From the NCBI GenBank assembly GCA_963667375.1, contig OY763323.1, positions 2,914,001-2,978,000 of the forward strand: DNA of 64,000 nucleotides, read 5' to 3'. Shown here piece after piece: positions 1 through 8,635 of the stretch (positions within the stretch are counted from its first letter, which is position 1; the number at the start of each line of letters is the position of its first letter). The position numbers were made by a program, and so were the translations under genes. The notes below the pieces were generated by a model. It saw only the letters and a list, made by a program, of their open reading frames with translations. It was not told where the DNA came from and ran no database searches. The DNA comes from G963556115 sp963667375. GTDB lineage: Bacteria; Planctomycetota; SZUA-567.

Positions 1-157
1 TCTGTCTCTGCAGTCTTTACCTGCTTTGACTCTTCCTGCTGAATATCCTCGTCTGTACCGATGCCTTTACATCATTTACTTCCTGTACAACCTCTGTATT
101 CTCCGCTACTGGTGTTTCGGTGTTAGCCTGCTCACCTGTATTTACTTCATCGCCCAT
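1..157 (-). pseudogene. Scaffold-like acidic protein, 5' end, apparent frameshift
   Basis: An ATG at 155-157 follows a good ribosome binding site (AGGAG). It opens an acidic, low-complexity reading frame of the kind seen in podovirus scaffolding proteins, right downstream of the portal module. The frame stops at 17-19 after 46 codons, with a basic tail that does not match the start. In the -1 frame from about position 59 the acidic character continues (TDEDIQQEES and onward) to the window edge. I therefore read it as one acidic gene broken by a one-base shift between about 58 and 75, either real or a sequencing error. Function is inferred from position and composition only. Confidence 0.5.
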
Positions 158-159
158 AC

Positions 160-513
160 TTATCTCCTGATATCATTACCAAAAAACCATGCCAAGAGTA
201 CCTTACTTATAGCATCACTGCAGTACTGTACATTCCCATTCTCATCCATATAAGTCAGTGCCTTGCGCAGGTCTGACAGTCGCCGCAACGCATTATCTGC
301 TATTGCGGTTTTCTTATAGACATTGGCATTACCAATAAACAAACAACCGCCAACCGGTAATGACTCTGACAGTATATTAACCAGATCCTGCTGCCCAGCT
401 TCTGTAGACAATAATTCAGCCAACATCTGCAGCCGCTTGCGTTCTTTCTGCTTTGCGGCTTCCGCAAGTAATGCGTCCTTACTGGTTTGCAACCCCGCCA
501 AAAAATCACTCAT
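160..513 (-). CDS. Hypothetical phage protein between portal and scaffold
   Basis: A 117-residue protein of unknown function. Its N-terminal half is helical and charged (ALLAEAAKQKERKRLQML). Its ATG overlaps the portal stop (ATGAGTGA) and has an AAGGAG ribosome binding site, so it is translationally linked to the portal. It ends three bases before the scaffold-like start. The position suggests a small virion or assembly factor. I do not recognise the family. Confidence 0.75.
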   Translation of the reverse strand: MSDFLAGLQTSKDALLAEAAKQKERKRLQMLAELLSTEAGQQDLVNILSESLPVGGCLFIGNANVYKKTAIADNALRRLSDLRKALTYMDENGNVQYCSDAISKVLLAWFFGNDIRR

Positions 514-2248
514 TTGCTGCTCCTTGAACTGGTCCTGACTGACTCAAAGCTTTATCTACCGCTCCAAGTACTGTCTCTTCATTCATATTCGCTGAGCCCA
601 GATCTTTCATCATTCCAGCTCCTTCCTTCATCATCTGAAGTTGCTGCTGTTGCTGTTGTTCCTGCGCTCGACCTTCTCTAATCTGTTGTTTCTGTTCGTC
701 AGTATTCATCATCGTAGTATCAAAATCATTTGCATCTGCCACCCGGTGCATAACCTCATCAAGATTGAAGTTGTCCATAATATTTGGTGCAAGACCGACA
801 AACTTCAGTGCAAATTCAAGTGTCTGATCAATAGGAATAATCTCTGCTGACTTCTGACGCTTTGCCAACTCACCGATAAAGCTGATCTTAATCTTCTGAC
901 CGCGAATCTGCTCAGGCGGTTCTGGGAAAGCACCGGCACGCATCAGAATACCGAATACTCTGTCAACAACTACCTCCAGCATTTCACGTGATATCTGAGT
1001 CATATATGGGGCCAGCATTGTCATCTGCTCCTGCTGGAGCTGCCGGAGTTCTGGGATAGTCATCTGCTTATCGATATCACGAAGTAATACAAAGGTTTTA
1101 TAGTGGAATGCATTCTCAACCTGCCGGCGTATATCCTCTATATCTGCACGTAGTGAGTTTTCATCAAGTCTAGCTTCAAATAGTGGCTTAACTTCTCCAC
1201 TATTAGCCGGCACTGGATTGGTCATACCCGGAGTAACTACTAGCTGATTCGGTGTATCTCCAGGATAACCTAGTGGCGGGTTGTTATTCAGTTCAAGATT
1301 GAGCATGTACTGGTATACTTCTTCGCGTAATCTCTTACAGGCGACGAGTGCTTTTCTGCCACAACCCACGCCATAAACTCTACGTCCTACCCTCTGCCAG
1401 CGTGGAGCGGCAAAAGGCTTTTCCATATAGCCGCCTTCGTATAAGATGATATTCCTATTTTGATCTTTTCTGCCATTACTCATATCAAGATAATGATACG
1501 ATGCCCAAGGCATCTCTTCTGAGCGAATAGGCTTTCCAGATTCCTGATCAAGCGCCTGCAAAGCTTCAGGCCGCGGCATGATAATATGCCAGACGGCAAA
1601 TCGTTCCTCATGATCCTGATCATAATATCCTTTGCGTATAACTTCCGGCAAATCATCACTCATACCATATCGCTGCACGATCTCTCTGGCTGTCATCTGG
1701 ACCTTGCGGGCAAAGGTATCAATCTTGCAATACGCATCCTGATCAAGATAAAACTCACCCATTGGAATAAAGTCGAATTGTATCCTATCCTCAACCTCCT
1801 CGATGAGCATTACCGAAGTGCCGTAAACACCAAGATCTCTAAGCTGCATCATGCCGGACTGATAAAAACCATTCTCCTTGAAATACCAGAGTATTATCTC
1901 TGTCACCACGTCAAGCCACTGTCTGGATAAGGTGTCAAGCTCAGCATTCGGAGTGTCCAGTTCCAAAGCAAGCCAGTCTTTAACCGGTGATATCATCCCG
2001 GAAAGCATACCGGCGGCAAGTGTATCCACCACCTCTGTAACCACCAGATCAAGAATGTTGTTGTATAGTGCCTTGCTTGGATCATTTGAATCATCATTAA
2101 CCAATGCATCGCCACTCTCTGGATAAAGGTATGAACGAATCTCACGGAATTGCGTAGCATAACCATTAAACTCATTCTCTAGCGACGAAGTGAGTTTTTG
2201 CAACATCTGGTCAAGTGTATTTGGTCCGTGTTCTTCGAGCTCTTCCAT
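506..2248 (-). CDS. Portal protein (T7-like head-to-tail connector family)
   Basis: A 580-residue protein with the layout of the podovirus head-to-tail connecting family. It forms the dodecameric ring at the capsid vertex through which DNA is packaged and ejected. Near the N-terminus are the motifs FREIRSYLYPESG and GMLSGMISPVKDWLALEL, typical of this family; the C-terminus is rich in Gln (QEQQQQQQLQMM), as in many of these portals. The length matches the family (about 500-700). It lies just downstream of TerL and a small Ala/Glu-rich gene, the usual order. Identification rests on motif pattern and context. Confidence 0.88.
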   Translation of the reverse strand: MEELEEHGPNTLDQMLQKLTSSLENEFNGYATQFREIRSYLYPESGDALVNDDSNDPSKALYNNILDLVVTEVVDTLAAGMLSGMISPVKDWLALELDTPNAELDTLSRQWLDVVTEIILWYFKENGFYQSGMMQLRDLGVYGTSVMLIEEVEDRIQFDFIPMGEFYLDQDAYCKIDTFARKVQMTAREIVQRYGMSDDLPEVIRKGYYDQDHEERFAVWHIIMPRPEALQALDQESGKPIRSEEMPWASYHYLDMSNGRKDQNRNIILYEGGYMEKPFAAPRWQRVGRRVYGVGCGRKALVACKRLREEVYQYMLNLELNNNPPLGYPGDTPNQLVVTPGMTNPVPANSGEVKPLFEARLDENSLRADIEDIRRQVENAFHYKTFVLLRDIDKQMTIPELRQLQQEQMTMLAPYMTQISREMLEVVVDRVFGILMRAGAFPEPPEQIRGQKIKISFIGELAKRQKSAEIIPIDQTLEFALKFVGLAPNIMDNFNLDEVMHRVADANDFDTTMMNTDEQKQQIREGRAQEQQQQQQLQMMKEGAGMMKDLGSANMNEETVLGAVDKALSQSGPVQGAANE

Positions 2249-2251
2249 GGC

Positions 2252-2563
2252 TTATTTTCCCAGTAGTTCCTTAGTACCCTGAACCGGTGTAACATCATCG
2301 TCATCATCCAGATCCCCAAAAACAGAATTTGCCTGCGCCTGCTTGGTGGCTTCTGCCTTCTCTGCTTCCGCCTTCTGAGTTGCAGCCTGTTCAGCTTCTT
2401 CTGCTTCTTCACGGCGAGACTCTTCCTCCGCCTCCTCCTCAAGTTCCCGATTACGCTCTTCGGTCTCAGCTGCTAATTTCTGCGCTGCCGCTGCCTGTTC
2501 TGCCGCTGCCGCCTGAGCTGCAGCTAAACCACTATCGCCACTACTACCACCCCATGCACACAT
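2252..2563 (-). CDS. Small Ala/Glu-rich phage protein
   Basis: A 103-residue protein with a strong AAGGAGG ribosome binding site before the ATG at 2563. Residues about 12-85 are almost entirely Ala, Glu, Gln, Lys and Arg, predicting one long coiled coil; an acidic stretch (DLDDDDD) follows. It sits between terminase and portal, where podoviruses often carry a small packaging or connector accessory gene. No specific family is recognised. Confidence 0.7.
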   Translation of the reverse strand: MCAWGGSSGDSGLAAAQAAAAEQAAAAQKLAAETEERNRELEEEAEEESRREEAEEAEQAATQKAEAEKAEATKQAQANSVFGDLDDDDDVTPVQGTKELLGK

Positions 2564-2589
2564 ATAACACCCTCCTTATAATCAATAAT

Positions 2590-4035
2590 CTATCTGCAAG
2601 GCTGATATCCCTGCTGTGCCTTCACTGCCACTGTTGTTGCCTGTTGTGTCTTTTTCGGCGGAGTAATACCATTGGCAAAAGTAAGGACAAGACCATCCGG
2701 AAGGTCCGGACTTACTCCAATCTCTTTCTTAATATCCTCTTTCCGCACTAACTGCAGCTGATCCTTAACAGTCAGCGAATACTTTACCGCGGTAGCCTCT
2801 TCCATAATCTTGCCACTGATATCATTTCCTTCATGATCCAGCGTGTGAATTGCGCCACCAGTATCCAGCCACTGTTCAAAAAGCTTGTACATCTCTGCTC
2901 GTTTGTTGTAATACAGCTCCAGATTATCAGAGATACTTCCAAAATGAATCGGAATCACCGGATAGTTGTACTGGTTCAGATAGGTTATAGTCCCAGAACC
3001 GACACCGGTATAATCCACAAAAGTGTAATCCGCATTCAGTAGCTGACCGAAATATATTACCTGTTGTCCTATCTCTTCCGCGCGCGCGCCATACTTCCAC
3101 CACATTATCTTTGCAGCCAGTCCCTGACGATGCCAAATAACCGCTCTATCACTTCCACCCTCACACACATCCACGCCAAGGATATTCGGCGCAAAGTCCT
3201 GCGAACCAACCGCCAGCTTGCGGGTAAACGCCTGTTCAAGTAGATCTGTTGCAATCAACTGCTTTTCTCCCGCTCGTGGAAACTCTCCAATAACACGGCT
3301 GCGCCAGAGATCAGAACCAACCCCATACTCTCGGCGGCAGTCGTCAATATATTCCTCAGATACCAGCCCGCCGTCTTTGATCAGACTATCCAGGCATGAG
3401 AACGTAAATGTTTTAAGCCGCGGATTATTTTTATTGCGGTGAAAGTCATTATAAAAATGCCCGTAAGGTTTTACCGGATTACCAATCTTTAGACTTCTTG
3501 CCCCTGGTGTTGACAGTGCACCTTTAATTACCGGTTGCACTTCATCAGATACCCCACCGGCTTCCTCCTGCACAAACAAAATCCGCTTATCATGCCCACC
3601 CTGCATAGCCTGCTCATTACCATTTGCCGTAGAACGAAAAGCAATAAACCGATCTTTCTTAGTATCACCGATATAAACCAAGTCATCATTGTCTGTGAAC
3701 AATTCTTGTAGCCAACTTGGCATTCTTCTTATTGCACGGGTAATTTCTTTATGCAACACCAAATTGAGCTGAGCAGCAGTAGGCGCTGTACAATACACAC
3801 AGGAATCTTTAAAACATGTAGGTAACCAGAGGCATGAACCGGCAGCAAAGAAAGTCTTTCCTACTCCATGTCCTGCTTTGATACTTACTCTTGCCCCAGG
3901 TACAGATAAAGCATCTGCTGCCATTTGTTGCTGCTTTGTAAGTTTTGCTCTTAAAGCTTCCCACATGAACAGTCCAACATCAGACCGCCATGCTCTCAAT
4001 TTATTCAGTAGTTTCTCATAACCTGAATCACTCAT
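2590..4035 (-). CDS. terL: Terminase large subunit
   Basis: The packaging motor ATPase and nuclease. Residues 54-61 (AGHGVGKT) form the Walker A motif, ILFVQEEAGG is the Walker B region, and the C-terminal nuclease part has the acidic motifs ILGVDVCEGGSDRAV and FVDYTGVGSGT, as expected of an RNase H-fold nuclease. I chose the ATG at 4035 because GGGAGGA lies just upstream and it follows the TerS stop by two bases; the open frame runs further upstream but overlaps TerS. The result is 481 residues, normal for TerL. Confidence 0.93.
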   Translation of the reverse strand: MSDSGYEKLLNKLRAWRSDVGLFMWEALRAKLTKQQQMAADALSVPGARVSIKAGHGVGKTFFAAGSCLWLPTCFKDSCVYCTAPTAAQLNLVLHKEITRAIRRMPSWLQELFTDNDDLVYIGDTKKDRFIAFRSTANGNEQAMQGGHDKRILFVQEEAGGVSDEVQPVIKGALSTPGARSLKIGNPVKPYGHFYNDFHRNKNNPRLKTFTFSCLDSLIKDGGLVSEEYIDDCRREYGVGSDLWRSRVIGEFPRAGEKQLIATDLLEQAFTRKLAVGSQDFAPNILGVDVCEGGSDRAVIWHRQGLAAKIMWWKYGARAEEIGQQVIYFGQLLNADYTFVDYTGVGSGTITYLNQYNYPVIPIHFGSISDNLELYYNKRAEMYKLFEQWLDTGGAIHTLDHEGNDISGKIMEEATAVKYSLTVKDQLQLVRKEDIKKEIGVSPDLPDGLVLTFANGITPPKKTQQATTVAVKAQQGYQPCR

Positions 4036-4540
4036 CTTCCTCCCGGTCCAACTCAGCCGCCATATCCAAAAAGGACAATGAACCACTATGATCAACCTCT
4101 CTCTTATCCCGCCACTCATCAGGCAGTCTGTTTTTTAGCCAGAATTCACAAGCTCTGGTATCCGCTACTACCAGCACCTCCTCAGTCAGAGTCACCACGA
4201 CACCATCTTTATTAAGCTTGTCTTTCCGCAACTCCTTAATTCCTCCGAGTGCTTTTGCATACAGGCTCGCGACCACCTCGTCATCGCTATAACGCTTCCC
4301 GCGTGTTACGGACTCAAAAAAATCAGCATGCTCAGTTTTCCAGTTATTTATCGTGGTCTCAGTAACCCCAAGGAAATCCGCCAGCTCTGCATCAGTCGCG
4401 CCCAACTTGCAGAACTTCTCCACCTGCTCCAGATTTATACCCACATACTTACTGGGCCTGCCGCGGGGATTACTCTCTCCCTTCACTGCAGGCTTACTCT
4501 TCTTCGCCGTAGTCTTCTTACTTACCTTCTTCTTAGCCAT
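4028..4540 (-). CDS. terS: Terminase small subunit
   Basis: A 170-residue DNA-recognition subunit of the packaging motor. A basic Lys-rich N-terminus precedes a helix-turn-helix (residues about 43-70: GATDAELADFLGVTETTINNWK), then a helical region and an acidic C-terminus. The start at 4540 (MAKKKVS) follows GGGGAG at somewhat long spacing; the frame is open 15 codons further up, but that part overlaps the upstream membrane gene. The stop lies two bases before the TerL start. Confidence 0.88.
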   Translation of the reverse strand: MAKKKVSKKTTAKKSKPAVKGESNPRGRPSKYVGINLEQVEKFCKLGATDAELADFLGVTETTINNWKTEHADFFESVTRGKRYSDDEVVASLYAKALGGIKELRKDKLNKDGVVVTLTEEVLVVADTRACEFWLKNRLPDEWRDKREVDHSGSLSFLDMAAELDREEDE

Positions 4541-4802
4541 AAAGCATATAACTCCCCAATACATGCAGACCAGACGCAGCGGCAAAAGCTACGGCATAAT
4601 AGCAAAATCGGTTTCCCCATTTTTCAAGATGTGGTTTGTCACTTGCGCGTGTATACAGCATCTGCGACAGGTAAGATAGCCCCATCGCCACAATAACGGC
4701 CAGAGCTGCAATGACATCATTGACATGTATAGCGAGTATAAACAGCGAAAGGAGTGCGATAATTCCGTAGGCAATAGTTGCGCAGAAAGATACCTGTTTC
4801 AT
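4533..4802 (-). CDS. Small three-helix membrane protein, possible holin
   Basis: An 89-residue protein with three hydrophobic segments (about residues 5-25, 29-50 and 66-88) and a short charged loop (TRASDKPHLEKWGN). Size and topology resemble class I holins, which make inner-membrane holes at the end of lysis. It is the first gene of the late module, with GGGGAA before the start, and overlaps terS by eight bases. No endolysin is visible nearby, so the holin reading is tentative. Confidence 0.55.
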   Translation of the reverse strand: MKQVSFCATIAYGIIALLSLFILAIHVNDVIAALAVIVAMGLSYLSQMLYTRASDKPHLEKWGNRFCYYAVAFAAASGLHVLGSYMLYG

Positions 4803-4827
4803 AATTAATTCCCCGAATGTACAATAA

Positions 4828-4857
4828 AAAAACCAACCGGTTTGATCCGATTGGTTT
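4828..4857 (-). terminator. Leader terminator ahead of the late module
   Basis: On the minus strand AACCAATCGG pairs with CCGGTTGGTT (one bulged base) and is followed by seven T residues. It sits only about 26 bases upstream of the first late gene, so it would stop transcription before holin, terminase and portal unless bypassed. Confidence 0.75.
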
Positions 4858-4872
4858 GAAAGAATTAATTAT

Positions 4873-4962
4873 GTATTGTGCGCACAGAATAAGGATGACT
4901 GTTAATCAACCTTTCAACCACCGAACCGTTACCGGAGCGATTTACCATTCTGTGTGCCACTC
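4873..4962 (-). ncRNA. Structured RNA leader candidate upstream of the late terminator
   Basis: On the minus strand a 5' arm (GTGGCACACAGAAT) can pair with a 3' arm (ATTCTGTGCGCAC) about 50 bases downstream, with a small bulge. The enclosed part contains a short CCG/CGG hairpin. No open reading frame explains it. It ends just before the terminator at 4828-4857, so it may act as an antitermination or attenuation element. Pairing was judged by eye. Confidence 0.4.
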
Positions 4963-5050
4963 TAAATGCATATAAAATTACTATGCGTAAACTACTTTAT
5001 TTAATATCAGTCTATACGATTAAAGTTGATTAGTCAAGAAAAAATATGAA

Positions 5051-5524
5051 TTAATTGAAATCTTTAAAGAAATCTTTTGCTCTAGATATAAGCAAAAAGT
5101 CACTGCTGGATTCAATCTCACTAAGGCTAATTTCCATATTCTTTGCAAGTCCGTCCTTTTTAAATAAAATATAAATTGAATCTTCGCGCAAAGTAGTCCC
5201 CAGCACACCCATGCCTGTACTTGTTTTCAAACGTTCTTGCTCAACAAAAAATGCCCTATAGAAATTATCTAATGCCCCACTTTGCTCAAGCTTATCATAT
5301 CTGCGGAATGTTTCAGCATACTTGTTTATTAACGTTTCATCTACAGCATCAAGAGTATTAGAAAACCAAATAACCCTAGAGCTATCATTATCGGTAAACC
5401 TTACTGTCAAACCTCCGCACTTGTCTGGTTGTATATCAATTGCCCCAACACGCCCAATAGTATCAATAAATATACTTCCAATTTTAACTAATTCAGATTC
5501 TGTCGTTTTATCTAAATTACTCAT
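5051..5524 (-). CDS. Hypothetical phage protein, 157 aa
   Basis: Start supported by AAAGGAAG upstream of ATG at 5524. Alternating beta and helical segments, no signal peptide or membrane segment. The N-terminal part contains GAIDIQPDKCGGLTVRFTDNDSSR, a beta-rich region; the rest is mainly helical with acidic residues. It is the last gene before the late regulatory leader. No family is recognised. Confidence 0.65.
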   Translation of the reverse strand: MSNLDKTTESELVKIGSIFIDTIGRVGAIDIQPDKCGGLTVRFTDNDSSRVIWFSNTLDAVDETLINKYAETFRRYDKLEQSGALDNFYRAFFVEQERLKTSTGMGVLGTTLREDSIYILFKKDGLAKNMEISLSEIESSSDFLLISRAKDFFKDFN

Positions 5525-5580
5525 GATCTTCCTTTTGTAAATTTATTATATGTATACATTTTAATAAATTATATAAACAA

Positions 5581-6051
5581 TTAATGCTTACCGCAAGAAC
5601 TATATTCTCGTTCATATTCATCTAACACATCTGAAATAATATTTCTAATTTCTTGAATAATCTTCCATTCTTCAAAAGTAAATTCCTGTCCAATAACTTC
5701 CATCTGAGATGCAGTCAATCCATACTTACTATTCAAAATTCGTTCAGCATCTGCATTACCAAGGTTGAACACACACGCCAGCAACGACTCGAAATCCCAA
5801 TACTCACCACCATTCTTTTCATAGAGTATTTTTGGTACCGGAAGTTTAGCAATCTTAAACCTTTCACCTCCATATTTTTTTACTATTCTATCCTTGGCAA
5901 TTTCCAAGGCGCCCAGATATTCGCCTTCTGCCAATTTATAAGCCGCATCCACCTTTTTATTTCTCAAGCACTGTCTTATTATTGCATCGTCACTCATTTT
6001 AGGTGCCCTAAACACTTCCTTCAAGCGAACGACTTCTTCCATTTCAGTCAT
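5581..6051 (-). CDS. Hypothetical phage protein, 156 aa
   Basis: Mainly helical, charged, cytosolic. The ATG overlaps the stop of the upstream 30-codon gene, so translation is probably coupled. Contains a patterned helix (ERILNSKYGLTASQMEVIGQ) that could be a helix-turn-helix-like segment, but this is weak. No family recognised. Confidence 0.65.
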   Translation of the reverse strand: MTEMEEVVRLKEVFRAPKMSDDAIIRQCLRNKKVDAAYKLAEGEYLGALEIAKDRIVKKYGGERFKIAKLPVPKILYEKNGGEYWDFESLLACVFNLGNADAERILNSKYGLTASQMEVIGQEFTFEEWKIIQEIRNIISDVLDEYEREYSSCGKH

Positions 6052-6136
6052 CTTTCAATAACGATGCAAAATTATCGCTCTCATACATCTTCAAGTATTC
6101 ATTCAGCATTATATTCGTAAGACCAGGACAACTCAT
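6044..6136 (-). CDS. Small ORF, 30 aa, in early operon
   Basis: ATG at 6134-6136 follows AAAGGAG at good spacing, and the stop overlaps the ATG of the next gene. The short product (MSCPGLTNIMLNEYLKMYES and ten more residues) has no recognisable domain. It may be a true small protein or a leader that couples translation of the downstream gene. Confidence 0.5.
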   Translation of the reverse strand: MSCPGLTNIMLNEYLKMYESDNFASLLKDD

Positions 6137-6148
6137 CACTCTACTCCT

Positions 6149-6937
6149 TTACAAATGCTCCCGCCACCGATAATAACACAACTTGCAAAACACCCCCATC
6201 CCCCGCCCATGCAATACCGGCGCAATCAACTCCTCAATCTCCTTCACTCCCTTATCATGCAACGCCTGATGACAATCCCGGCACAGCGGCACCGTGTAAT
6301 AATCCGCCACCTTCTCCGCCACCCCAGATCCTAATGCCAGATCGCGCAAATGATGCGCCTCACAAGCTCGGTTTCCGGCTCCGCAGATAATACAAGGTTT
6401 CAGCCTAATATCTACCAAATACGATTTATCCCGCTCCGGCCACCTCTTAGACTCATACACGACCTGCTTTATCTTCTCTTCGTTGATCTTATTCATCCAG
6501 AGATAATCTACATACGGCGGTAGGTTCAGATCTGGGAAGCGTTCACGGACATATTCAACACACCAGTTGATAAACGCTCCAGCCTGCTCTAAATTCATCC
6601 GCGACAGCCTTACTGGCACCACCTGCGGCTGCATTAACTCAAAATCAAAGCTGTAAGCCAATACCGGCGACTCGGTCCAGACATTGAAGCGGTTAATTAA
6701 CTCCCTCTCCAGCGAAAGGACATCGATGCTTATTCCGTACTCAGCAGACAGATACTCCGCCAGTGGAGTAATAAGGTTTCCGAAGAGATGCGCCAGCTGC
6801 TTGAGTGACTTCCGCTTGGTCACCTCTTCAAACTTGGCCACATACCTCTTACCACTCTTGATCTTCCTGTTAACTTCCACCAATACATTCTTTAAATGCG
6901 GTGTGTTAAATATGTCATAAACAAGTTTCTCAGGCAT
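6149..6937 (-). CDS. NinB-like N-terminus fused to HNH-type zinc domain
   Basis: A 262-residue protein. The N-terminal two thirds contain RKSLKQLAHLFGNLITPLAEYL and SRMNLEQAGAFINWCVEYV, the spacing of lambda NinB-like recombination proteins (RSL-x-QN core, then a helix near the end). The C-terminal part has CIICG, EAHHLRDLALG, VPLCRDCHQALHDKG, the CxxC-HH-CxxCH pattern of YbcO-like HNH nuclease domains. NinB-type proteins act with phage recombination; YbcO-type proteins are predicted structure-specific nucleases. Here they look joined in one chain. The HNH part is firm, the NinB part moderate. Confidence 0.7.
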   Translation of the reverse strand: MPEKLVYDIFNTPHLKNVLVEVNRKIKSGKRYVAKFEEVTKRKSLKQLAHLFGNLITPLAEYLSAEYGISIDVLSLERELINRFNVWTESPVLAYSFDFELMQPQVVPVRLSRMNLEQAGAFINWCVEYVRERFPDLNLPPYVDYLWMNKINEEKIKQVVYESKRWPERDKSYLVDIRLKPCIICGAGNRACEAHHLRDLALGSGVAEKVADYYTVPLCRDCHQALHDKGVKEIEELIAPVLHGRGMGVFCKLCYYRWREHL

Positions 6938-6978
6938 TAATCACTTTCCTCTATTTTTGATCGTTTTTAGAAAATTGT

Positions 6979-7290
6979 TTATCCATTCTGTTTTTTCTCC
7001 GCTATTCCCAACCACTCTGAAAAAGACTCACAACACTCACTATCGATATATTCCTGATACCTTTTCTGGCTTCTGGTCAATTTCCTTGGTACCCCAGCTT
7101 TGTTAGTGTATTCTAAATTTGGGTCTTGCGGATGAATATTTACTGTGTGCTGTGGCTTATCACTATCCAAGTTAACCTCTACGTAATGTGTCGCCCCTAG
7201 GACAATACCTCTCTCCCCCTTGTAATACACGATCTGATTAAGAAATAATGCTATGCCATAATAATTCTTTATATATTCAAATTCACTCAT
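6979..7290 (-). CDS. Hypothetical phage protein, 103 aa
   Basis: Small soluble protein with a beta-rich middle (QIVYYKGERGIVLGATHYVEV) and a C-terminal helical motif RSQKRYQEYIDSE...SFSEWLG. The pattern R-x-x-x-RY-x-EY followed by F-x-EWLG recurs in small phage early proteins of unknown role. GAGGAG precedes the start. Confidence 0.65.
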   Translation of the reverse strand: MSEFEYIKNYYGIALFLNQIVYYKGERGIVLGATHYVEVNLDSDKPQHTVNIHPQDPNLEYTNKAGVPRKLTRSQKRYQEYIDSECCESFSEWLGIAEKKQNG

Positions 7291-7341
7291 TCATATCTTC
7301 TCCTCTTTCCTATAAGCATATTCTTATTCATGTCTCATAGC

Positions 7342-7557
7342 TTATTCCTCTTTTGGTAATACGACTTTAGCCTCTACATATTTTTCCGCATCACTCTCTT
7401 TAGGGATTAAACCAAACATCTTATTAATAATGTCTCTCTGGATTTCTTCACCATGCATCACAAGAAATTGTCTCGCCTTTTCTTTTAATACCTTATTTTC
7501 ACATTCCTGTTGAACAACTCTTGCTTCGGTATTCCAAAATACCATTGAATCTTTCAT
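7342..7557 (-). CDS. Hypothetical phage protein, 71 aa
   Basis: Short helical charged protein; ATG overlaps the stop of the upstream DUF551 gene (AATAAATG) and is preceded by GAGAGGGA. No recognised domain. Confidence 0.55.
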   Translation of the reverse strand: MKDSMVFWNTEARVVQQECENKVLKEKARQFLVMHGEEIQRDIINKMFGLIPKESDAEKYVEAKVVLPKEE

Positions 7558-7899
7558 TTATTCCCTCTCCTCCGGCCCCACCAGCATTGGTCTCCAGAAT
7601 TTAACATTAGTAAATACTGACAACCCACTGTATGTCGGGAACCATCCAGCTTCAGAGTAAGTGGCTGGCTCTACAGTGCCATGATCCCACACCAACACCG
7701 AAACTCCGTTTTCTGGCAATCTTTCATCGCAACTTATCCAATCAGTATTTCGGCATTCTTTTAATTCTTTTTCGAACTTTGAAAGTGCATCTAAACAATA
7801 AGGCAGATTATCATCAAGATATTTCTTTAATTCTTTTAGTACTGAAACCGCACCACTAAAACTTGCGATATCACGTTCAATATCTTTTTGGCTTCTCAT
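7558..7899 (-). CDS. DUF551-domain protein
   Basis: A 113-residue protein. The C-terminal part, DWISCDERLPENGVSVLVWD ... GWFPT ... VKFWRPM, matches the DUF551 pattern (W-I-x-x-x-E-x-LP ... V-L-V ... W-x-P), common in phages and prophages and of unknown function. The N-terminal part is a helical extension (about residues 1-50). It lies in the early operon of small genes. Confidence 0.75.
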   Translation of the reverse strand: MRSQKDIERDIASFSGAVSVLKELKKYLDDNLPYCLDALSKFEKELKECRNTDWISCDERLPENGVSVLVWDHGTVEPATYSEAGWFPTYSGLSVFTNVKFWRPMLVGPEERE

Positions 7900-7914
7900 T
7901 TTATTTTCTCATCT

Positions 7915-8148
7915 TTAATCAAATATACTCATTTTATCAATACTATTTTTTAAATATGATATGCTCTTATCAATCCCAGCCATCTCGTCAACTAAAGTTT
8001 CACTTCTGGCTTTTGAGAATTCATCGTCTTTATTTTTTAACGCCCATAAATCAGCAAATTTTGACCAAAATTCCTTTTCCAGTTTTTTCTGCTGTCCTGG
8101 TAGTGTAAAGTATTTAATTTTAATATTAATACATACTTTAGTAATCAT
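7915..8148 (-). CDS. Hypothetical phage protein, 77 aa
   Basis: The start at 8148 (MITKVCINIKIKYF) is chosen because GGGAGATAGGG lies upstream and it follows the preceding stop; the frame is open ten codons further. Short beta N-terminus followed by charged helices, likely coiled coil. Unknown function. Confidence 0.55.
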   Translation of the reverse strand: MITKVCINIKIKYFTLPGQQKKLEKEFWSKFADLWALKNKDDEFSKARSETLVDEMAGIDKSISYLKNSIDKMSIFD

Positions 8149-8152
8149 TACC

Positions 8153-8635
8153 CTATCTCCCAAACCTCTGTACTTCAAGAATCCTGGATCTCAAAAATGC
8201 CCTCTCTGCGGCAAGACAACTCTCAAACTCTGCCGATCCTTTTCCGCGTACCTGACAAACCTGTCCACGCTCAGTTACCACTACACCCCAGCCACGAAAA
8301 TCAAAGTCTTTACATTCTTCATATAACTCTCTGGTTAGCAGGTAATACCGGCAATTACCCATCCCGCCTTCAGTACGATGTGGTTTCTTACGGTCCGCAT
8401 ATAGATCAGACTTTGAGATCTTACACTCAACCACAATTGAACTCTTTGCTGTAAAACCTATCGCATCCGGCATCTCTCCAATATTAGCACTACCTTTTTC
8501 GGTAAATACGGGATTACAATTCTTTGCACACCTAAGCCAGTGCGCCGCATCTTTCACCAACTGACTATGAGTTATATCAGCATCATTATTATAATTACCG
8601 GTAGGCACAACAACCTCTCTATTAGTGATGCTCAT
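8153..8635 (-). CDS. PD-(D/E)xK nuclease-like phage protein
   Basis: A 160-residue protein. The core GEMPDAIGFTAKSSIVVECKISKSDLYADRKKPHR has the order D ... E-x-K of the PD-(D/E)xK nuclease fold (residues about 52-88), followed by GMGNCRYYLL and GWGVVV, a pattern found in many phage and genomic-island proteins annotated only as hypothetical. Likely a small metal-dependent nuclease in phage DNA metabolism. The ATG overlaps the preceding stop (ATGA). Confidence 0.7.
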   Translation of the reverse strand: MSITNREVVVPTGNYNNDADITHSQLVKDAAHWLRCAKNCNPVFTEKGSANIGEMPDAIGFTAKSSIVVECKISKSDLYADRKKPHRTEGGMGNCRYYLLTRELYEECKDFDFRGWGVVVTERGQVCQVRGKGSAEFESCLAAERAFLRSRILEVQRFGR

